Assembly (NCBI GenBank): GCA_035533375.1
Contig: DATLTV010000040.1
Location: 1-29,319, forward strand
Direction of reading: 5' to 3'
DNA length: 29,319 bases
Source of the DNA: DATLTV01 sp035533375
Lineage (GTDB): Bacteria; Patescibacteriota; Minisyncoccia; UBA6257; 2-01-FULL-56-20
The notes under the pieces are model-generated. The model had not been told where the DNA came from and did not search any database. It saw only the letters and a program-made list of their open reading frames with translations. The position numbers and the translations under genes were made by a program. Below are positions 12,854 to 19,393 of the stretch, one piece after another (the stretch's first letter is position 1; every line of letters starts with the position of its first letter).

Positions 12854-13537
12854 CTAGGGCCAGTTGTAACCGGGGAAGTAATCGCGCTTCAGATGCGGTT
12901 CGGTGATGCCCATGCCGAGCATCATTTTTTCGAAGGCTTCAACCATCGGTTCCGGCCCCGAAACGTAAAAAACAGGTTTTGAAAGATCGGGGGCTGCGTT
13001 GCGGATCGCTTGCTCGTCGATTTTTTCGGGAGTGACAAAATAATGAATTTTGAAGTTCGTGTGTTTGCGCGCAAGCGCCTCCAGCTCGTCCTTATAGACG
13101 AAATCATTATCGCGGTTGGCATAGAGCAGTGTGGCATTTATCGGAACCCCTTTCTTGTCCAAGTCGAGGAGAATCGCGCGAAAGGGCGTAATGCCGATGC
13201 CGCCCGCGATCAAAATCAGCCCGGCAGTCGGGTCGTCCACGACAAAATCACCCTCTAAACCGTCGGCTTCTATCGCGCCGCCAACGGGCAATGCCGAAAG
13301 CGCTTCTTTAAACGTCGATTTCTTTTCGACAAGGCGCGTGGTGAGCATCACGCGATTCTCGAATGGCGCCGCGGAAATGGTGAAATATCTTTCTGTTTTG
13401 CGGTCATCGGGATTCGCATGCGGCAGTGTGTAGTGCAAAAATTGTCCCGCTTGCCAGGAAAACGGCGCGGCGGGCTTGAAAACGAACGAAACGGCATCCC
13501 CTGCCTCTTTGCGCTTTTCAACGAGAGAAAGCTTCAT
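12854..13537 (-). CDS. FNR-type flavin/NAD(P)-binding oxidoreductase
   Basis: A 227-residue ferredoxin-NADP+ reductase-fold protein that would move electrons between NAD(P)H and an unidentified partner through FAD or FMN. Seen: FAD-binding barrel (about 1-100) with WQAGQFLHYTLP and the flavin motif RYFTISAAP (R50, Y51, T53); NAD-binding Rossmann domain with AGGIGITPFRA (111-121) and YVSGPEPMVEAFEKMM (191-206), where Ser193 replaces the Cys of the common CGP motif. No iron-sulfur or flavodoxin domain is attached, so the acceptor is separate. It is the third gene of an operon (4-nt gap) with a secreted thrombospondin-like protein and a small anchored protein, all behind an ECF-type promoter. 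No signal peptide: cytoplasmic. Confidence 0.9.
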   Translation of the reverse strand: MKLSLVEKRKEAGDAVSFVFKPAAPFSWQAGQFLHYTLPHANPDDRKTERYFTISAAPFENRVMLTTRLVEKKSTFKEALSALPVGGAIEADGLEGDFVVDDPTAGLILIAGGIGITPFRAILLDLDKKGVPINATLLYANRDNDFVYKDELEALARKHTNFKIHYFVTPEKIDEQAIRNAAPDLSKPVFYVSGPEPMVEAFEKMMLGMGITEPHLKRDYFPGYNWP

Positions 13538-13541
13538 CTCT

Positions 13542-13775
13542 TTATTGTACCACCGTATTCAAATCCTGAATTGCCTGGCCAAGGCCGTCATTTGCGTCAA
13601 AGGTGGCGGTCGCCGGAGAAGAGGTCGCGGCGATAACCGAAGTCGGTGTTGGCTCTGAAGATTGTGCCGTTTGGGGTGCTGTAACCTGGTTTGAATTTTT
13701 TAATACGACGAAGTAAAAAATTCCGGCAACGGCAAGAACGACGACGATTCCGATGACGACGATTTTCGGTTTCAT
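13542..13775 (-). CDS. Small membrane-anchored protein
   Basis: 77 residues of unknown function. Seen: an N-terminal hydrophobic segment (about residues 4-25, VVIGIVVVLAVAGIFYFVVL), then a Thr/Ser/Pro/Ala-rich stretch and a short tail DGLGQAIQDLNTVVQ. This topology suggests one anchor with a short extracytoplasmic tail. It starts 1 nt after the stop of the thrombospondin-like gene and ends 4 nt before the flavin reductase gene, so it belongs to the same operon. No family is recognised. Confidence 0.8.
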   Translation of the reverse strand: MKPKIVVIGIVVVLAVAGIFYFVVLKNSNQVTAPQTAQSSEPTPTSVIAATSSPATATFDANDGLGQAIQDLNTVVQ

Positions 13776-13776
13776 A

Positions 13777-14787
13777 TTATTTCACCTGGTTTTTTACTTG
13801 ATTCACAAAATCCTGCCATGCGGAACGCACCGCGAGAATATCTTGCATCAGCTGATCTTTCGTCTTTGCCGCATCGAACGTTTGTTTTTGGGTTTCGATG
13901 GCGGTTTCAAGATCCGCAACCGCGCCGAGATCGGCTCCGCGGCGAGCGAGATCTTCCGCCCGCTGCTCCAAATCGTAAAAACGGAATTTTATCATATAGA
14001 GCACTTTGTCTTTGAGATTCGCCTTGCAAGAGACCTGGTCCGCGCCAACCTTCGACTGACATGCCGCGAAATCGTCGGCGACGGTCGATGTCCCGAGTCC
14101 GAGCGCCTGTTCCGCGCAGACGAATCTTCCTTCTCCGGCAGGTAAATTCCAGCACGGTTGGTACGATTTATATCTTGCGATGCATTCCTGTTTTTCCGGC
14201 GCACCGGAAACGACCCGGCACTCTTCGGGCAGGTATTGAATTTTGAGTTCTTGCGTGGCGCCTTCGGGAGCAAGATTCAGCCGACAAGCGATACGATCGT
14301 GGAGTGTCGGGAGGTTTCCGCACTGGAGATGCGTGCAGGCCTCCGAGTTTATGGGCGATGGCGTGGGATTGGCGGGACATTCCGAAACCACATGGCAGGT
14401 GCGATGCTCGAGCCCATAAATGTCGCATGACGCGGACCACGAGGTGCAATCCCATTTTGTAGCCGTGCAAGAAGGCGCTTGGGGAGCCGTCGCGGGGGAA
14501 GATGGAACGGCTTGCGGCGGCACGGCGGGAGGAGCGGGCGGCGTACAGGATTGCGATGCCGCGGGCTCCGGGGTATTCACACCGGGACAATCATAGGTAA
14601 GCGTACAATTGCGCGTCTGCGCCCCCGAGGTCGAACAAGCGCTCCAGTCGGTGCAGGTCCAGGTGTCCGCAGTGCAACTCGGCGTAACGCTCCCTCCGGC
14701 GCCGCTCCCGATCGCGAGCACATTGACGGCGGCCGCAAGACCGAAGACAAGAATAAAAACCGTTATAAGATTCCGATGAATTCGCAT
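13777..14787 (-). CDS. Secreted cysteine-rich protein with two thrombospondin-1-like repeats
   Basis: 336 residues, predicted secreted or surface-exposed. Seen: a signal peptide (about residues 1-25, ITVFILVFGLAAAVNVLA); two TSP1-like repeats with the pattern C-x4-W-x-C-x2-W-S-x(1,2)-C, at residues 38-81 and 107-151, each with six cysteines; a proline/alanine linker (82-106); and a further cysteine-rich region (about 151-250) leading to an alpha-helical C-terminus. TSP1 repeats are normally disulfide-bonded adhesive modules. Its many cysteines fit with the VKOR gene upstream in the same cluster. Heads the operon with the small anchored protein and the flavin reductase; an ECF-type promoter lies 39 nt upstream of the ATG. 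Ligand unknown. Confidence 0.85.
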   Translation of the reverse strand: MRIHRNLITVFILVFGLAAAVNVLAIGSGAGGSVTPSCTADTWTCTDWSACSTSGAQTRNCTLTYDCPGVNTPEPAASQSCTPPAPPAVPPQAVPSSPATAPQAPSCTATKWDCTSWSASCDIYGLEHRTCHVVSECPANPTPSPINSEACTHLQCGNLPTLHDRIACRLNLAPEGATQELKIQYLPEECRVVSGAPEKQECIARYKSYQPCWNLPAGEGRFVCAEQALGLGTSTVADDFAACQSKVGADQVSCKANLKDKVLYMIKFRFYDLEQRAEDLARRGADLGAVADLETAIETQKQTFDAAKTKDQLMQDILAVRSAWQDFVNQVKNQVK

Positions 14788-14825
14788 ATCGTATTAATTA
14801 TAATTTATCTCCGCCTCACCTATTC

Positions 14826-14852
14826 AGCCGAATAAGTCTGAAATTTATTACA
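14826..14852 (-). promoter_or_regulatory. ECF-type promoter P3 (thrombospondin-like operon)
   Basis: On the minus strand TGTAATA (14852-14846), exactly 15 nt, then CGGCT (14830-14826). The same motif and spacing occur before the sigma gene (P1) and the cupredoxin (P2). The similarity to P2 extends to ACTGTAATAAAT and GACT within the spacer. Predicted start near 14819, about 32 nt before the ATG. Confidence 0.75.
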
Positions 14853-14874
14853 GTCGCCGAATTGAAATAAAGGC

Positions 14875-15282
14875 TTAATGCGGAATGACAAAAACGCCGA
14901 GGAATAAAAAGAGCGTAAGAAGCGCGGAGATGATGCAATAAAAGCAGTAATCTTTGATCGCGAATATTTGCACGAGCACCAAAAATACGGAGAAAAGAAA
15001 TCCGGCTCCAATCCCCCAAACCGCGAAAGCGTAGAGAGGATGCACCGTCGCAGGAAATGCCGCCTCGCCGAGAGCGAAAACGAACACCCCGGCATAAAAT
15101 AAAAATCCCAAAACTTCGTTCCTCGCGCCGAATATGCGCGACCACTTGCTTTCGGTTACATACGAGCAATCATGATCCAGCGGGCAGACGAGTGATTTTT
15201 TCCCGTAATGGGTATACAGCAAATAGCCGGAGTCAACGATGCCGCCGAGAGACAGTGCGATAAACGCGGCGAGAAACGGCAT
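14875..15282 (-). CDS. Vitamin K epoxide reductase (VKOR) family protein
   Basis: Integral membrane thiol oxidoreductase that regenerates oxidised DsbA-like partners by passing electrons to quinone. 135 residues, about four transmembrane helices. Seen: loop cysteines Cys33 and Cys39 (CPLDHDC, the C-x5-C pair of bacterial VKOR), SKWSRIFGARNEVLGFLFY (45-63) with the conserved loop serine, and the quinone-side CxxC active site Cys113-Cys116 (CFYC). All four redox cysteines are present, so it is probably active. No fused thioredoxin domain. It starts 5 nt after the DoxX-like gene and belongs to the cupredoxin-doxX-VKOR operon. It could form the disulfides of the neighbouring secreted proteins. 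Confidence 0.93.
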   Translation of the reverse strand: MPFLAAFIALSLGGIVDSGYLLYTHYGKKSLVCPLDHDCSYVTESKWSRIFGARNEVLGFLFYAGVFVFALGEAAFPATVHPLYAFAVWGIGAGFLFSVFLVLVQIFAIKDYCFYCIISALLTLFLFLGVFVIPH

Positions 15283-15287
15283 TGGAG

Positions 15288-15668
15288 TCAGCTATAACTC
15301 AATGCGGCCAGAGCAAGGGCCGAAAAGAAAATGGCGAAATCACGGAAGACGATGTCCAAAGCCCCGATGTTCGCGACGATGATGCCGACGAGAGTGATAG
15401 CGGCAAGCAGGGCGGCGTAGAACGCCTTTTTTCCGGACAAGAGCCAAAGCGACAAAAGCGCCTCATAGGTGGAAAATCCGGCAAGCAGAAGATTCGCCGG
15501 AAAAATGTGCCGTAAAAATATCGGCAGGTATCCTATCCAGGCATCGGGCTCGATAAATGCCGCCACGGCGGCATAAAGAAACACCGATGCCAGCCCTATT
15601 CTCAGAAGGAATGAAACGAGAGAAAACGGTGCGTGCGGATCTTTCTTCTCATCCATTGCCGAATACAT
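15288..15668 (-). CDS. DoxX-like membrane protein
   Basis: 126 residues from the ATG at 15668; a TTG one codon earlier is an alternative. Seen: about four hydrophobic segments with LLRIGLASVFLYAAVAAFIEPDAW (about residues 21-44), which resembles the start of DoxX family proteins (RIGLA.VFLY...). DoxX proteins are membrane proteins associated with thiol or oxidative stress and respiratory partners; the exact reaction is unclear. It lies between the cupredoxin (10-nt gap) and the VKOR (5-nt gap), which supports a role in membrane redox. A MauE-like assignment is also possible. Confidence 0.75.
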   Translation of the reverse strand: MYSAMDEKKDPHAPFSLVSFLLRIGLASVFLYAAVAAFIEPDAWIGYLPIFLRHIFPANLLLAGFSTYEALLSLWLLSGKKAFYAALLAAITLVGIIVANIGALDIVFRDFAIFFSALALAALSYS

Positions 15669-15678
15669 CAATTGAAAT

Positions 15679-16164
15679 TTACCGGACCACTACCGTTCCG
15701 CCTTCGCCGGGGTTCAGGTGATTGTGGTATCCCCAACTGCCCACGAAAGTAAACGTGAACGACCACGAACCGCCGGGCGCGATATTGCTGCAGGAATCGA
15801 ACGTGCTCCCCACACAGCCGCCGGTCGTCGGATAGCCATTGTGAATAGGGTGCGGATTCGAAGCCACGCGCACATCGTCAGACGCGGCGTTTTTGAATAT
15901 CACGGTGCCTCCTTCCGGAACGGTAATCGTCGAGGGAGAAAACCCCGAGTCCGTGTAGGTGACTACGTATTGGGTGTTTGTCTGCGGCGAAGTGGTCGAT
16001 TGTCCCGAAGCGGAGACTGTCGGCGTCGGCGTGGCCGATGGTTGCGCCGGCTGGTATGCCGCGGTAGGCGCATACGACTGGTTTTGCGTTGAATACCAAT
16101 ATGCCAATCCGCCGACGAGAGCGATTGCGATGACTATGATTATAGCGATAGTTGATGTTTTCAT
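15679..16164 (-). CDS. Membrane-anchored cupredoxin-fold protein lacking the type 1 copper ligand set
   Basis: 161 residues from the ATG at 16164. The frame extends to 16221 but that would cross the promoter P2, so the shorter start is chosen. Seen: an N-terminal anchor (about residues 5-24), a Pro/Thr/Ser/Gln linker (30-64), then a plastocyanin-like domain with YTDSGFSPSTITVPEGGTVIFKN (70-92), NPHPIH (His105, His108), Cys117 and Cys125, and SWGYHNHLNPGEGG (143-156). In canonical cupredoxins the last loop reads like YHCxxHPGM; here Cys, His and Met correspond to Asn148, Asn151 and Glu154. Type 1 blue copper is therefore unlikely, though His105/108/147/149 could bind another metal. First gene of the P2 operon. 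Confidence 0.88.
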   Translation of the reverse strand: MKTSTIAIIIVIAIALVGGLAYWYSTQNQSYAPTAAYQPAQPSATPTPTVSASGQSTTSPQTNTQYVVTYTDSGFSPSTITVPEGGTVIFKNAASDDVRVASNPHPIHNGYPTTGGCVGSTFDSCSNIAPGGSWSFTFTFVGSWGYHNHLNPGEGGTVVVR

Positions 16165-16179
16165 GGTTGTATATAAGTC

Positions 16180-16206
16180 AGTCGTATGAGTCCTATATTT
16201 ATTACA
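16180..16206 (-). promoter_or_regulatory. ECF-type promoter P2 (cupredoxin-doxX-VKOR operon)
   Basis: On the minus strand TGTAATA (16206-16200), exactly 15 nt, then CGACT (16184-16180). It lies between the anti-sigma stop (16218) and the cupredoxin ATG (16164). Predicted start near 16173, so the leader is about 9 nt. It decides the cupredoxin start codon. Confidence 0.78.
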
Positions 16207-16217
16207 GTTGGGGAAGT

Positions 16218-16868
16218 TCAATATAGCTTCAGTTTAACATTTGCGGCTGACTGATATTGATTTGCCTGGTCGAGTAAAGCCGACAGGTCAGCCCGCAAAG
16301 AAGGATCGCCGGCCGTTGTGAGCCCGGCGCTTATGGCGGCCTTCAGCTCGTCCAAATAGCCGTCGTACTCTTTGTAGGCCGCCAAACACTGCCCCGAAGA
16401 ATACTTGCCCGGTTCGCCTACCAGGTGCAGATCGCTCATATATCGATTGGTCTCCAAGGTGACGTTCGACAGGTAGGCAATCTGCCGCGCGGAGCCGTTG
16501 CCGGCGCTTTCCGCGTTTCCGAGCTCCAATTCCGCGAGTCTCAGGGACAAGCTCGCCTTTTCGTATCCATTGGAGGCGAGCGCCATGCGTGTTTCCAAAT
16601 ATGCAGCCTGGAATTTATTGATCGGCCAGCTTCCCTGCGCGGTGATTACGCCGACAAGAAGCAGGGCGGCGGCCGGATACAAAAATATCGGACGGGAAAG
16701 GAATCGGACGGCGGACCGGGTGGAGCCGATACGCGGCGCAGGCATCCGAGCCGATCCGACATGCTCAACGCTCGAAAACACCTTGCCCCTCAGGGCTGAA
16801 ATAGTTTTTTCTTTCGGCTCGAATTTTTTCAATCCTTCGAGCAGTTGTATAAGCCGATTGTCGTTCAT
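16218..16868 (-). CDS. Putative membrane anti-sigma factor
   Basis: 216 residues. Seen: a cytoplasmic N-terminal region (1-70, starting NRLIQLLEGLKKFEPKEKTISALRGKVF), one transmembrane segment (about 71-88, IFLYPAAALLLVGVITA) and an extracytoplasmic mostly helical domain (90-216, with KASLSLRLAELELGNAE). No HxxxCxxC zinc motif, so it is not a ZAS-type anti-sigma. The call rests on topology and on its start codon overlapping the sigma gene stop by ATGA, the usual sigma/anti-sigma arrangement. The extracytoplasmic helices resemble domains found downstream of ECF sigma genes in other Patescibacteria; family membership is inferred only. Confidence 0.75.
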   Translation of the reverse strand: MNDNRLIQLLEGLKKFEPKEKTISALRGKVFSSVEHVGSARMPAPRIGSTRSAVRFLSRPIFLYPAAALLLVGVITAQGSWPINKFQAAYLETRMALASNGYEKASLSLRLAELELGNAESAGNGSARQIAYLSNVTLETNRYMSDLHLVGEPGKYSSGQCLAAYKEYDGYLDELKAAISAGLTTAGDPSLRADLSALLDQANQYQSAANVKLKLY

Positions 16869-17371
16869 AGTTTGTTTTTGAGCGTTTTGAGCGCGCGGTG
16901 AATCAGAACCCGCACGGCATTCTCTTTTTTTCGAAGTATGCGCGCCATTTCCGAGACATCGAGGCCTTCAACGTAATACATGAGCAATGCGTCCTGATAT
17001 TCTTGTTTGATGGTTTTGAGCTTTGCGAGGACATTCCCGAATTCTTCTTTTGCGATCGCCTCGTTTTCCAATACGTCGGTCGAGAGCGCCGGCTCGCCGT
17101 CGACTTTTTCGGCATCGAGCGATACCTGAATGCGGTATTTTTTCTTCCGGTAATGATCGACGACGAGGCCGTGGGCTATCGTATAGAGCAGAGCCCTCGG
17201 TTCCTTGATCTCCTCGCCGCCGGACAAGCTTTTCCAGAATTGCAGGAAAACATCGTGGGAGATATCTTCCGCGAGGCTCCGCTCGGAAACTCTGAAATAG
17301 ACAAAGCGGAAGATGGCCTTGGCATATGCGTCGTATATTTTCTCAAATTGCCGATAGCGAGCCTGGTCCAT
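16865..17371 (-). CDS. ECF-type RNA polymerase sigma factor
   Basis: 168 residues, a typical ECF (group 4) sigma size. Seen: region 2 (about 8-78) with YAKAIFRFVYFRVSERSLAE, DISHDVFLQFWKSL and LLYTIAHGLVVDHYRKKK; region 4 (about 115-167) with LKTIKQEYQDALLMYYVEGL, the helix-turn-helix VSEMARILRKKENAVRVLIHRALKTL. No region 1.1 or 3. It directs RNA polymerase to a small set of promoters and is probably held by the membrane protein encoded next. Promoter P1 with the same TGTAATA-N15-CGRCT motif lies immediately upstream, so autoregulation is likely. Predicted transcription starts at or next to the ATG (leaderless). Confidence 0.95.
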   Translation of the reverse strand: MDQARYRQFEKIYDAYAKAIFRFVYFRVSERSLAEDISHDVFLQFWKSLSGGEEIKEPRALLYTIAHGLVVDHYRKKKYRIQVSLDAEKVDGEPALSTDVLENEAIAKEEFGNVLAKLKTIKQEYQDALLMYYVEGLDVSEMARILRKKENAVRVLIHRALKTLKNKL

Positions 17372-17377
17372 AGAAGT

Positions 17378-17404
17378 AGTCGTAAAAGGTTCGATAGTAT
17401 TACA
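17378..17404 (-). promoter_or_regulatory. ECF-type promoter P1 (sigma gene, autoregulatory)
   Basis: On the minus strand TGTAATA (17404-17398), exactly 15 nt, then CGACT (17382-17378). The ATG at 17371 begins 6 nt after the -10 element, so the transcript is probably leaderless. Same motif and spacing as P2, P3 and the plus-strand P4 at 27609-27635. Confidence 0.75.
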
Positions 17405-17495
17405 TTAATGCGGTTATTTAAAATATATACGACGTCTTCGTTTTTTGACAGGACGGCATCATACCCAAAGAATCCGAAAAAAGAGGAAAGAAGTA

Positions 17496-17510
17496 TTGCC
17501 GGTGCGGCAA
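17496..17510 (-). terminator. Weak terminator-like hairpin after the methyltransferase gene
   Basis: TTGCCG-n3-CGGCAA stem followed on the minus strand by TACTTCTTTCCTCTTTTTT. The stem is short and the T-run begins late. It separates the upstream minus-strand gene from the ECF operon. Confidence 0.35.
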
Positions 17511-17560
17511 GCGTTCGGAATGCGTGAAACGGATCGCTTCTTATGATTGCATCGCGGTAC

Positions 17561-18148
17561 CTACCAAATAAACGGGATCAGCATTTTCGTCCGCTTCATG
17601 TATCCCGGATATTCGTCCGGAAATTGTTCTATCATGGTCTTCTCCTCGGTCTTCGCGCTATAGACAAAATAGATCCCGGAGAGCACCAGGCTAACGAGCC
17701 ATACCGATCCGTCCGCGAACGCCGACCCGAGCACCGCAAGGAGAAATCCGGTATAGATGGGATGGCGCACCCATGCGTACGGCCCCGAGGTGACGAGTTC
17801 GTGTCCTTCCCGAAGCGTCATCGGCATACCCCAGTTCCTGCCCAGATAAATCCGCGCCCAGATGGCGAAAGCGACGCCCGCCGCGCAGAGAACGTCGCCG
17901 ATGACGCCAGGGAGAATATGCGCGGGTATTATCGACAACATGAATTGATAGGAAACCAGGGAACTGCGGTCGAATGCTCCGGTGCGGATAATGAAGATAG
18001 CGACAATGACGAGCGCGAGCCGAATCCCGAATTCGCGGCTCCACCACGGCTTTCCTTTCACGCTCTTCTTTGCGTGAAACGAGGAGATGAGCCAATAGCC
18101 CCAGAGGATGATCCAAAATATAAAGGCGAACCAGCTGAAAATTGTCAT
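17561..18148 (-). CDS. Isoprenylcysteine carboxyl methyltransferase (ICMT)/PEMT-like membrane methyltransferase
   Basis: 195 residues, about five hydrophobic segments. Seen: the C-terminal S-adenosylmethionine-binding signature of the family, ARIYLGRNWGMPMTLREGHE (about 98-117), LVTSGPYAWVRHPIYTGFLL (118-137) with the RHPxYxG motif, and E/Y-rich end EEKTMIEQFPDEYPGYMKRT. In bacteria such proteins methylate unknown lipid or small-molecule substrates; protein prenylation is not expected here. A TATAAT element lies about 42 nt upstream on the minus strand. No co-transcribed neighbour is evident: the ECF promoter P1 follows. Confidence 0.88.
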   Translation of the reverse strand: MTIFSWFAFIFWIILWGYWLISSFHAKKSVKGKPWWSREFGIRLALVIVAIFIIRTGAFDRSSLVSYQFMLSIIPAHILPGVIGDVLCAAGVAFAIWARIYLGRNWGMPMTLREGHELVTSGPYAWVRHPIYTGFLLAVLGSAFADGSVWLVSLVLSGIYFVYSAKTEEKTMIEQFPDEYPGYMKRTKMLIPFIW

Positions 18149-18282
18149 GAAAGTATTTTAAACATTCGCCGCGGTGTACAGTAATTATACAACGAACAAA
18201 GATGAAAATTTCATTTTTTACACGGGAACCTCCTGTTTCCCGGCCCCTTCCGTCCGGATCCTTCCGCCACGATAAAAATTCT
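18149..18282. other. Intergenic promoter region of the methyltransferase gene
   Basis: The minus strand contains TATAAT close to 18195-18190 upstream of the gene at 18148, with only a weak -35. A hairpin CGGGAA-n7-TTTCCCG lies at about 18222-18241. No gene is seen. Confidence 0.35.
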
Positions 18283-18310
18283 CCGCGCAATTTTTTTTAA
18301 GATTGCGCGG
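18283..18310 (-). terminator. Terminator of tRNA-Ser
   Basis: CCGCGCAAT (minus strand, 18310-18302) pairs with ATTGCGCGG (18291-18283) around an A-rich loop. It is followed on the minus strand by AGAATTTTTATC. It lies 12 nt beyond the tRNA 3' end. Confidence 0.7.
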
Positions 18311-18321
18311 GCAATTGCTTG

Positions 18322-18408
18322 CGGAGGCGGAAGGATTCGAACCTTCGAGGGGATTACTCCCCTAACATCTTAGCAGGATGCTGCCTTAAGCCGCTCGGCC
18401 ACGCCTCC
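18322..18408 (-). tRNA. tRNA-Ser(GCU)
   Basis: Class II tRNA, 87 nt. Acceptor stem GGAGGCG pairs with CGCCTCC, with discriminator G. The anticodon arm GCATC-CTGCTAA-GATGT gives anticodon GCU (serine AGC/AGU codons). The long variable arm has a GGGG/CCCC stem, and the T arm is GAAGG-TTCGAAT-CCTTC. The 3' CCA is not encoded (CAA follows the discriminator), so it must be added after transcription. Located downstream of the PAP2 gene on the same strand and followed by a terminator. Confidence 0.96.
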
Positions 18409-18441
18409 GTACCATGAGGTTACAGGTCTTTCTGATTTTCT

Positions 18442-19005
18442 TCAAGCCGGTTGCTGCGGAAGAATATCGGGTGCTTCTTTCCTCATCTTCGTGAATGTCG
18501 GCTTCGTGAGCATACGAACGATGATGCCGCAGACGATGCCCGTCACGATGCCGCCGAGGATGTCGAGCGGCCAGTGGACGCCGACGAAAATCCTCGCGAA
18601 GCCGTTAGTGGCGGAAAGGACAAAGTACCACGCGCCCAGACGACGGCTGTAGAAAAATATGACCATCGAAAGCGCGAAAAAGAACGACGCGTGGCCGGAA
18701 GGAAAAGAATAACCGTTCTCGGCGATGAGCGGCGTGATGCCGAGCGCTCCCTCGGGTCGGAGATGGTGGTAGAAAAAACGGATAACCTCGTCCACGATGC
18801 CGCGCGCGAGGATTACCGCGAGCGCGCCCTCGGCGAACACCAGGAATTTCATCCGCGAGCCTTTCTGCCGAAACGCAAAAATCAAAAATCCGAGCACGAG
18901 GAGATACGGGAGATCGTTCGCAAAAAAAACGCCCGCGGCGTCGAGGAAGACGCTCCGATGGGCGAAGCCGTAGATGAGGTCGAAAACGGACTGGTTGAAG
19001 TTCAT
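18442..19005 (-). CDS. PAP2-family membrane phosphatase (undecaprenyl-diphosphatase-like)
   Basis: 187 residues, about five or six transmembrane helices. Seen: the three phosphatase motifs. Motif 1 is R76-x6-R83-P84 (Lys replaced by Arg), motif 2 is P102-S103-G104-H105, and motif 3 is R138-x5-H144-x3-D148 in GFARIFVGVHWPLDI. This set is complete, so the enzyme is probably active. BcrC-like family members dephosphorylate undecaprenyl diphosphate to recycle the cell-wall lipid carrier; lipid phosphate phosphatase activity is also possible. It lies downstream of rpsR on the same strand, separated by a repeat-rich gap. Confidence 0.93.
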   Translation of the reverse strand: MNFNQSVFDLIYGFAHRSVFLDAAGVFFANDLPYLLVLGFLIFAFRQKGSRMKFLVFAEGALAVILARGIVDEVIRFFYHHLRPEGALGITPLIAENGYSFPSGHASFFFALSMVIFFYSRRLGAWYFVLSATNGFARIFVGVHWPLDILGGIVTGIVCGIIVRMLTKPTFTKMRKEAPDILPQQPA

Positions 19006-19131
19006 AGCTCGTAAGCCCTAAGCTCGTAAGCTCGTAAGCTCGTAAGCCAATCCGTTCATTGAGAGGCTTAAGAGCTTAGCAGACGAATCGCCATTATTTT
19101 GCGATTCGACGCTTACGAGCTATCGGACTTG
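19006..19131. repeat. AGCTCGTAAGCT repeat array between rpsR and the PAP2 gene
   Basis: AGCTCGTAAGC occurs four times in tandem at 19006-19048, with inverted relatives GGCTTAAGAGCTTAGC (about 19062-19079) and GCTTACGAGCT (19110-19120). A separate perfect hairpin CGAATCGC-n8-GCGATTCG lies at about 19083-19108. The array forms a long imperfect inverted repeat and may end the nusG-rpsR transcript. It is not a CRISPR: the unit is about 10 bp with no spacers. Confidence 0.75.
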
Positions 19132-19335
19132 TTACCTCCGCACGTACGGCAAAAGCGCCATGAAACGGGCGCGCTTGATCGCCTCGGAAAGCATCCGCTG
19201 GTGCTTCGCGCACACGCTCGTGTGCTTCGGGTCGATGATCTTCGCCTGGCTCGAAACGAAACGGCGCAAAAGATCGACTTCTTTATAGTCGACGGACTGC
19301 ATATTCTGGGAACAGAAGAAACATTGGTCTTTCAT
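19132..19335 (-). CDS. rpsR: Small ribosomal subunit protein bS18
   Basis: Ribosomal protein S18, partner of bS6 on the 30S platform. 67 residues. Seen: MKDQCFFCSQNMQSVDYKEV (1-20), DLLRRFVSSQAKIIDPKHTSVCAKHQR and the basic end RARFMALLPYVRR, a standard bS18 pattern. Cys5, Cys8, Cys42 and His45 form a C-x2-C...C-x2-H arrangement that could bind zinc. It follows nusG and is flanked on both sides by AGCTCGTAAGCT repeats. It is not in its usual place after ssb, where rplK now sits. Confidence 0.97.
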   Translation of the reverse strand: MKDQCFFCSQNMQSVDYKEVDLLRRFVSSQAKIIDPKHTSVCAKHQRMLSEAIKRARFMALLPYVRR

Positions 19336-19339
19336 AATA

Positions 19340-19381
19340 ATTAGCTCGTAAGCTCTAAGCTCGTAAGCTCGTAAGCTCTAG
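19340..19381. repeat. AGCTCGTAAGCT repeats between nusG and rpsR
   Basis: AGCTCGTAAGCTC occurs two to three times at 19341-19379, mixed with the variant AGCTCTAAGCTCG. The same word as downstream of rpsR, so rpsR is bracketed by this repeat family. It fills the untranslated gap upstream of rpsR. Confidence 0.7.
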
Positions 19382-19393
19382 GGGCTGATTTAT

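Noticed and set aside
16165..16221. Longer cupredoxin start at 16221
   Set aside because: It would place promoter P2 inside the gene and adds a non-signal-like N-terminus.
18451..19014. Plus-strand frame of 187 codons opposite the PAP2 gene
   Set aside because: Charged low-complexity product; the minus strand shows all three PAP2 phosphatase motifs.
19006..19381. Possible CRISPR array near rpsR
   Set aside because: Units are about 10 bp without regular unique spacers, and no Cas genes are near.
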